Source: Hydractinia symbiolongicarpus
Taxonomy: Eukaryota; Cnidaria; Hydrozoa; Anthoathecata; Hydractiniidae
DNA length: 64,000 nucleotides
Direction: 5' to 3'
Assembly: GCF_029227915.1 (NCBI RefSeq)
Contig: NC_079877.1
Location: forward strand, 22,841,851 to 22,905,850
In this document: piece after piece, positions 57,415 to 64,000 of the stretch
Numbering within the stretch: the first letter of the stretch is position 1
Layout of the letters: the number at the start of each line of letters is the position of its first letter
The notes under the pieces: generated by a model
Databases searched by the model: none
What the model saw: only the letters and a program-made list of their open reading frames with translations
Told to the model about the DNA's origin: nothing
Position numbers and translations under genes: made by a program

Positions 57415-60400
57415 TCTGGTCTGGGAAATTATTATTTAGTAAACGAATGACGGTAACTGTACAGTTGAACATTTTTTTCCGATAATTTTTTGCAATGTTT
57501 TTTTTATTTTACCATGACTTGTCAAAAACACGAAAATTTTTACATAGTATTTCCTGTGGGGTTTTGAAATGTATTTGTGCCAGGTTGCTTTATAAAACGT
57601 TAACGATTGTAGAGTTGGATAGAGGAATGATTTGGGATATAAAACCGATAAAATTTACTAGTTATGTTCTTGTTAACCAATTAGCATTTTTTAATTTAAC
57701 AACCCTTCGACTTCTTGCTAAAAACGTATAATTAAAACCCGTTAACGTTAGAAAGTTGCTCATACTAAAATGATTTCTCGTGTCAAAAACCACAAGGTGG
57801 CCCTCGTAAATACTGCACGGGACTCATTCTTAAATTTTGACTCAATCTTCAAACCGCCCTTCCCTAGGAAAATTATTTGCTATTAAAGAATTTCTTTTCA
57901 GTTGACCTGTTGAAATGTTTTACGTGACTCACAGAAAGTTCGGTGAAAGGGATTTTAACTTCCAGAGGACTTGGGTTTTTACATTTAAAGTTTTTTACAA
58001 TTTTGTTATTCACTGCTGAGATTTATACTCGCAAAAATTGCGATTATCATTCGGAACAAAGTTTCTGGTTCTGTAATATCTTTTCTTTTATTTGACGTGA
58101 AAGACTTACGTTAAAGCAAGTCTTTCAAAATGGATGTTTTTTATTTATTTATTAGCGTTAGTTCTGCAAAATACACAAATGTTCTGTGGATTGTTAATGT
58201 TTTGTTCGAAATGTAATTTTTATCTAAGAGCTGTCTTAAAATGTGATAGCTTTTACCTAAAAGGTGGAAAATTTCGCGAATTTTATACATTTTTATTTAA
58301 AAGAAAGGAATTGAATGAAGGAGCATGCAGTTGCTTGAAAATATCGTTCGGCATACGCTTCTTTCCTTTCCATTCCAATTTCCCGTTGCTTAACACACCT
58401 CTGCAAAGCCAACAAATTTTTACAAATTTGCCTTCCATCTAAATCATTACCAGTGAAATGTCCGTTCCTTTTCCATTTCGAAATTAAAATTCCGCGAATA
58501 TTTTGTCCCTTAAGCCACCTTTTTTTATATATTTTTATATATATTTTTAATTTATACTCTAAAATGTAATTTTATTCAACAGCTGTTTTCTGTTTCTTTG
58601 TTTCTTTTAGCCGATTTAATTTTCGCATTAGACCGTGACGTCAGCAAGATCTCAACACCATAAAAGTGCAGTTGTGTGGGAAAAAAATGGCCCACTCGAG
58701 CGATAAGTTTTTTTCTCCTCGCTTTTTTTATTTCGTCTCGATAAGTAAAAAATATTAAGAAAATTTTTAGTGAGGCATCCAAACATATATTTTTTTTCAT
58801 TCTTTTATGAATATAATGTGATAAATTTATATTTTGTTTTCTTGTACCCAACTCTTAAAACTAGTACAAAGTATACCACGGCACTTGTAAAACTTCGTTT
58901 CTGTCAGACTTACCCTTCTACGACGGTGACGGAAATATCTAGGCAAAATTCGGGCAAAAACCACAGCTGGAGCGAAAATATACTTTCCCCTTCAAGAAAT
59001 AAAACTGATTGCGAACCTTCAAGTATTTTTTTGCTGATGCTTTTGGTAATAGAAACACCGATCAAAGAATTGACTATGAAAGAAGAAAAATTCTGTTTCA
59101 GTAGAACAAACAAGAGGTTGATGTTTAGATAACTCATGTCTTAGTATAGGTTAACGTTAGACTTTGTTAAAATCAGAACGATAACATGATGTTCAAACAA
59201 CAACTCGACTATAAAATCTGCATTGTCAATTCTTCTTTTACCTTGCAATAAGGGACCCCTTAAACATGGTATTCGCCCCGGAGCAAAACGCACCCCTGGA
59301 CAACTGGAACCCTAGGGTGGAATTCACCTCGCTTACGGTAAAAATCTTTTATGTGGTAACACACGTATAAATGTTTACGCCAGGGTAAGTCCACCCTAAT
59401 TTTGCCCCGGAGCGAAATTTTACCTCAGGGCTACTAAGTATGATTTTAACGTGTAGGAAAACCATTAAAAACGCCACACGTGGATTTAAAGGTGATAGTG
59501 ATAAACGAAAACGTGGACAGCCTTCAAAAAAAGGCTGAGAAAGAAATAGGGTGAAAGCCAGAGAAGCAAATCACGTGACGAAGGCTGAGATTAGATATAG
59601 CAGAAGAAGAATCACTTCTGGAAATTGTGAAACGATAAACTTGCTTCTGCGATAAGGTGGACGAACGTTACAAAGAAAAATAAACAAACAAAAAAATAAG
59701 TGAAAAAAATTAAATGCCTGCTGGGAAGTATTATTACATCAGCCGCTGGATCGGTGACGCGCGCAAATTAAAAAAAGAACTGGGAGAGAGTAGTCTTGTT
59801 ACGCTTGGATAAAGCCTCGTACATTGAAGTTAGAACAAACGTTAAAAATTAGAAAAACTTCACTGAGAACACCAAACCTTGTGCAGAAGAGAATGAAAAC
59901 GGTTAACTTTACCGAAGTTAAAAAATGGTTAGTATGGAGGTTAAAAAATCGTATCGCTTTGTGGCAAAAGGATATAAACAACATAAAATTCAGTTGTGGC
60001 AAGGGAGGCTTTGCCCTTTTATAACCGTTGCACCGAATTTGCTGTTAACAATAGTAGAAAGAACGTTTTAACAACATGTTATTTGGATTTCTATTGGTAA
60101 TAATTATGTAAGAATTGTAATGAAAGGAAAGAGAAATTTGGGATGTGTAGAACAACTGACATGCAGAAAAAAGGTAATTCCCGAGATGCAAAAAACCGAT
60201 ATTATTAATTTGGTATTTAAATATAAGATTCAAAACCGTTACTCTAACTTCAACATCTACGAAAAATGAACATGCATAAAAAATGGAGTCGTAACGGCAA
60301 AATTGGCGGCAAAAAGCGTTTTTGTTTTTAAATGTGTTAGCCAAACATAAACTGCGAATACGATGTGGTTGGCTGCTTGAGTGAATGAATATGCATGGAT

Positions 60401-61929
60401 TTAGGTTGGCTACAAAGGAAAAATTTAAATTTGGCGTATGTTTAATTTTGCGATAAGAAACTGCATTTAATTAGCGTAGATTAAAATTTGGCAACGGCAA
60501 AACCTCATATCGTATGAATGTAGAATTAATTTACCCATACCAACCTCGTCATGTATTTTTGTCTAGTTTTTTTTGACCTATCGCTCTACAAAATTTAAGT
60601 TTCATTTTTAGTTTTAAGGTAGAAACAAGAAGCCCTGGGGGCTCTAAGAATTTCCGCTCGCTACCAAAACATTTGATCACAACCTGCTTCTTCATTGTGT
60701 TATCGTGCCAAACATTCGAAGAGGTTTGGTGCATGAAGCTCTGAAGATAAAGCACACAAGTGACATTATATCTTACAACAAACGCAAACAAAACGAAACG
60801 TGTCATAATAAACTTACATTTTAAAAGAAATTGCTAACAAAAAATACAGCCTTTCATTCATGGTTGAAGGTCTTGCGATTAAAATGCTTACTTTCTAAAC
60901 GGCAATTAGTTGACAACAAAATTTTGATGTCACCATCATGTTCAGCATACTTTTTCTGTTAACTGTGCCAAATTTTGTCGAAAACAAATACCAATTTGGC
61001 CTGAAACGTCATTTAGATGACTTGCCAGTACTTAGGGAGTTTGGGTACGAAGTTTAAATCTGTGACGTTGCAATTGACCATTTGGGACAGGGTTAGTTAG
61101 TCAGTTATACCAATGCTATCCTCCTCTCAAATGAACGTGAAATCCCAGGGTCGATATTTTCTCAAAAAATGCTCCTAAAGAAAAAAACGACGGTTTTAAA
61201 GAATTTCATACGCCTTCGGGCGCGGAAATTCAATAAGGTAGATGTAAAAAAAAAATAAACAAATCTTGCTCTTTCTTCGATTAAAGTACAAACATGACAT
61301 TTTCAGAAAAATACTTAAGTTTTAAATTAAAACCAACATATATTTTTCTTTTTAATTCTTGTTGTTATAAATGTGAAAGAAAAAGAGAGAAAAACGAAAG
61401 TTTCGTCGAAGTGTGTACTTAATTCATAACATCCAAATTTTTTTTCATTTTTTTAATGTAAATTTTGACATAAAAACCGAGGAGTCTGATAAAAGATTGC
61501 AACATATGCAAAGAAATGTTGCAACATTATGTTCTAACTTTTGACAACTTTCACAAACTTTCCTTATACGATTCCCCGTTGGAAACACAAGCAATACTTC
61601 ATAGATCAAACGTAAGTCAAAATTATTCCAAATTTTATTAACAAAAACAAGGCCGTCAATATGATGCTAAAACTGGGGTGGGAGGGAGGAGGGGGCATAT
61701 TTTAGTGACGAAGGAACTCCCTAACCATCGTGATTGGTTTCGACGCACATGCAAAAGGGCTTATATTTCACATTTTTAAATACCTCAAATGAACTCTCCC
61801 AACCCATTTCATGCAACTTTAATTAAGTATAGAGTGTTTATTTTTGACCAAAAGAGTAAGGAATGTATGTTTCAAATTATTACACACAAATCATATGAGT
61901 CATATTCAGTGTACTGAATGTATACCAAC
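57415..61929. other. Intergenic, no gene seen
   Basis: Long AT-rich stretch without a supported gene. A block at 59250-59440 repeats 'gccccggagc' twice and looks like part of a repeat. Open frames at 58134-58442, 58770-59132 and 60045-60344 lack recognisable domains or conserved composition. Confidence 0.45.
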
Positions 61930-62485
61930 TAAACATTTATCAAACTCTTATTTTTATGTTTAAGCTTGAAAACAATATGTTACCAAGAGTATTTAATAAT
62001 ATGTTTCGGAAGATACAACATAAATATCCATCCAGATTTTCAATTAACAGTTTTTTTCAACCTAGGATTAATTATACAATCACAAAGTTCTCTATAACTA
62101 GCAGAGGACCTAAATTGTGGAATACATTTCTTGATAACGACATAAAAACTATTACATCACTTAACGAATTCAAACATAAACTAAAACATAAACTATTGAC
62201 TACTGACAATCTATATTTATTTTAGAACACATGACAGTTACAACGTACGACACATATAACACAACTTCTCATCATCTTCAATGCTAACCTTTATATAGGT
62301 TGGGGGCTTGGTGATAAGGCTATTATAGCCTTCTTCTCGCTCCTGCCTTTTTCTCCCTCTCTAGCTAATATTTTTGGCATATGCAATCCTATCTTTAGAT
62401 TATACGATATAATAGCTTAAGATTTGTATTTTATTCTTACTAAAAACTGTAAATTCTTCAACGGCGAAATAAAAAAATAAAAAAT
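61930..62485 (+). mobile_element. LINE (non-LTR retrotransposon) 3' end
   Basis: It includes the coding tail at 61956-62225, a 3' untranslated region with a pyrimidine-rich block near 62325-62365 ('cttctcgctcctgcc'), and an A-rich end 'aaataaaaaaataaaaaat' at about 62467-62485. The copy is strongly 5'-truncated, as usual for LINEs. Confidence 0.6.
61956..62225 (+). pseudogene. LINE reverse-transcriptase protein, C-terminal fragment
   Basis: The 89-codon frame begins 'FKLENNMLPRVFNNMF' and includes 'RFSINSFFQPRINYT', then 'KFSITSRGPKLWNTF', then 'SLNEFKHKLKHKLL'. This is the conserved C-terminal region after the reverse transcriptase of CR1/L2/RTE-type LINEs ('yNLRs...PrvrT..gk.Si.yrGpkiWNsLP...k...sl..FKk.lK.yLL'). 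The polymerase domain itself is absent, so it is a truncated, inactive copy. The frame ends properly, consistent with the natural stop codon. Confidence 0.75.
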
Positions 62486-64000
62486 GAGCTATACACTTTT
62501 TTAATAACAAAACGTAAACTATTCAGAGAACAATATATTTACTTCCTTGTAGCTACATTTTGTATTTTACAATCATCTGTAGTAATTCGCAAAAATTGTT
62601 CAACTTGTTCATTGTGTTTCGATACAAACTTATTCCCCACTTGACTCATAACTAATTCGTCAGTTAACTTTTCATACGTAAATAAAAAATTATGACGTCA
62701 CTTAAAGTATATCCGCCATTCCTATTTTTTTGTTAAAAAATACATTATATGGCAAAAAATTGTGTGCCTATGTTTATTTGGGAAATCGTACAGTTGAGGT
62801 GGGGAATATGACGCTAGGTCGCAAATGTTTTTGCTGCGGTCAAAATACTGACCGCGTTTCTTGATTGGTTACTTCTTTTTCTTTCCTCGCTTGGTCATTA
62901 TCGGGAAATTTTTGTTTTGAGTACGAATGACCTTACTCACCTGAACAAATTTAATTAATTCCAGTACTATTAAGAGAGTAAGATGCGACCACACTGACTT
63001 TGTGGTCATTGGTTAATTTTAATTTGCGGTATGGTTTGAGAAATTTGAAATTTAGGGATTTGATCTGACATATTAGCTTGCGTCTATGCTTTTGTTTGAG
63101 TGAAAGATAATTTAATATCCGTAAAGAAAGTTTAGTTAACTAGGCGAAACTTCGATATCTGGCAAAGTTGAAAGTTTTGAGCAAAATACTTATTTTTTCT
63201 TAATCAACTTGAGTAAATTTAAATAATTCGAACACGGTTTCTTTTAACTAAAAATTTATGTTTGTAAGATCTGCCAGTGAGCATATCTGCCACCACTGCA
63301 TAGAGGTCTCACTTTCTTAACATGGCTCTTATAACTAATAATAACTAATGTGGACTAGGTTTTAAATGTGAGGGGTGGGCGGAAGCCTCTATTTGGTCTA
63401 ATTCGGTTACTTACCAACCTATTAATTACCATTTAGCGAAAAAGTGGCTGGGTTGTTGGTGTCGTAGACCCGGATTCAATGTCTATATTCGTTGTCAATG
63501 CTGTTATTCATTATTTTGCCTTCTCTTCTAGAGAATGATGCGAGCCCTCCATGCCCCCCATTCTTTTTTATAAACAAATAACAAGTTAATAAGAGATGAA
63601 TTAAGACGGCACGGGCTTTCATCATAGGCTTACGTCACATACCGAAAGTTTAACCCAAAAGTGGTATACAAGCAAACGGTTGAAAAACACATGAAATTTA
63701 CAAAGTAAAAGGTATATTGTTATACTCCAAACAAATATGGATAATATCTACATGATTTTTTTGATACGTGGGGTAAGTTTTAATGATGGTTAAGTATAGT
63801 TATTCACAGTTCTTTTAAATACTTTTTAGCGGCTCGCCTGCTAATTTTGTTCTTTTAACCATTCCAGAGAGTTTTTGGCATTTTAATTAAGGCCTAAATA
63901 CACGACGCGACACAAAGTACCTGCAGTCTGTTTGACTATGCATAACGTTTTGTAGGCACGTGTGAGAGCAGGGGTGTTGCATTTTTTAAGACGGGGCAAA
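62486..64000. other. Intergenic, no gene seen
   Basis: No supported coding region, RNA gene or delimited repeat up to the end of the window. Confidence 0.45.

Overview
The window is AT-rich animal nuclear DNA (roughly one third G+C by eye) with multi-exon genes, canonical GT-AG introns and many DNA-transposon and retroelement remnants (IS3EU-like, HIRAN-carrying, THAP/DDE_Tnp_4, pogo, Harbinger, Penelope, LINE). The mix of metazoan genes (cyclin B3, SLC25A14/30 carrier, TMCO3, PRA1/RABAC1) and this transposon repertoire suggests an aquatic invertebrate, most likely a cnidarian, possibly a hydrozoan. That placement is inference. I saw no rRNA, convincing tRNA, CRISPR array or bacterial operon.

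Layout. Positions 1-5 kb: repeats including pogo-type terminal repeats. 5.05-7.16 kb: a transposon with CCTTAAGGG terminal repeats carrying a HIRAN-domain gene and a deleted second gene. 7.47-11.51 kb: an older repeat interrupted by an IS3EU-like transposon (7525-11052, 6-bp target duplication GGAATT) that carries an integrase-type transposase and a HECT-like passenger protein. 11.78-19.16 kb (minus): mitochondrial carrier SLC25A14/30-like, with a dead THAP/DDE_Tnp_4 transposon in its first intron. 19.75-22.08 kb (plus): cyclin B3, divergent from the carrier across 590 bp holding two CCAAT boxes. 22-28 kb: Harbinger, retroelement and Penelope fragments. 28.2-35.1 kb (minus): a 1,274-residue protein fusing an N-terminal dye-decolorizing (Dyp-type) peroxidase domain to a complete glycyl radical enzyme. 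40.1-46.7 kb (minus): TMCO3-type cation/proton antiporter. 47.2-48.9 kb (minus): PRA1/RABAC1. 49.3-50.0 kb: pogo remnant. 52.4-53.3 kb: 446-bp tandem duplication. 55.1-57.4 kb (plus): unrecognised coiled-coil protein. 61.9-62.5 kb: 3' end of a LINE.

The host genes do not form a pathway. The carrier acts in the mitochondrial inner membrane, cyclin B3 drives mitosis or meiosis, and TMCO3 and PRA1 belong to membrane and vesicle biology. The standout is the Dyp peroxidase-glycyl radical enzyme fusion: an oxygen-sensitive radical enzyme joined to a peroxide-consuming haem enzyme inside one spliced eukaryotic gene, with the catalytic Cys-x-Glu and radical Gly motifs intact. No activating radical-SAM enzyme lies in the window.

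Exon borders were worked out by hand from splice signals and reading phase. They are consistent in phase for all genes except one exon of TMCO3, which contains a 1-nt excess.
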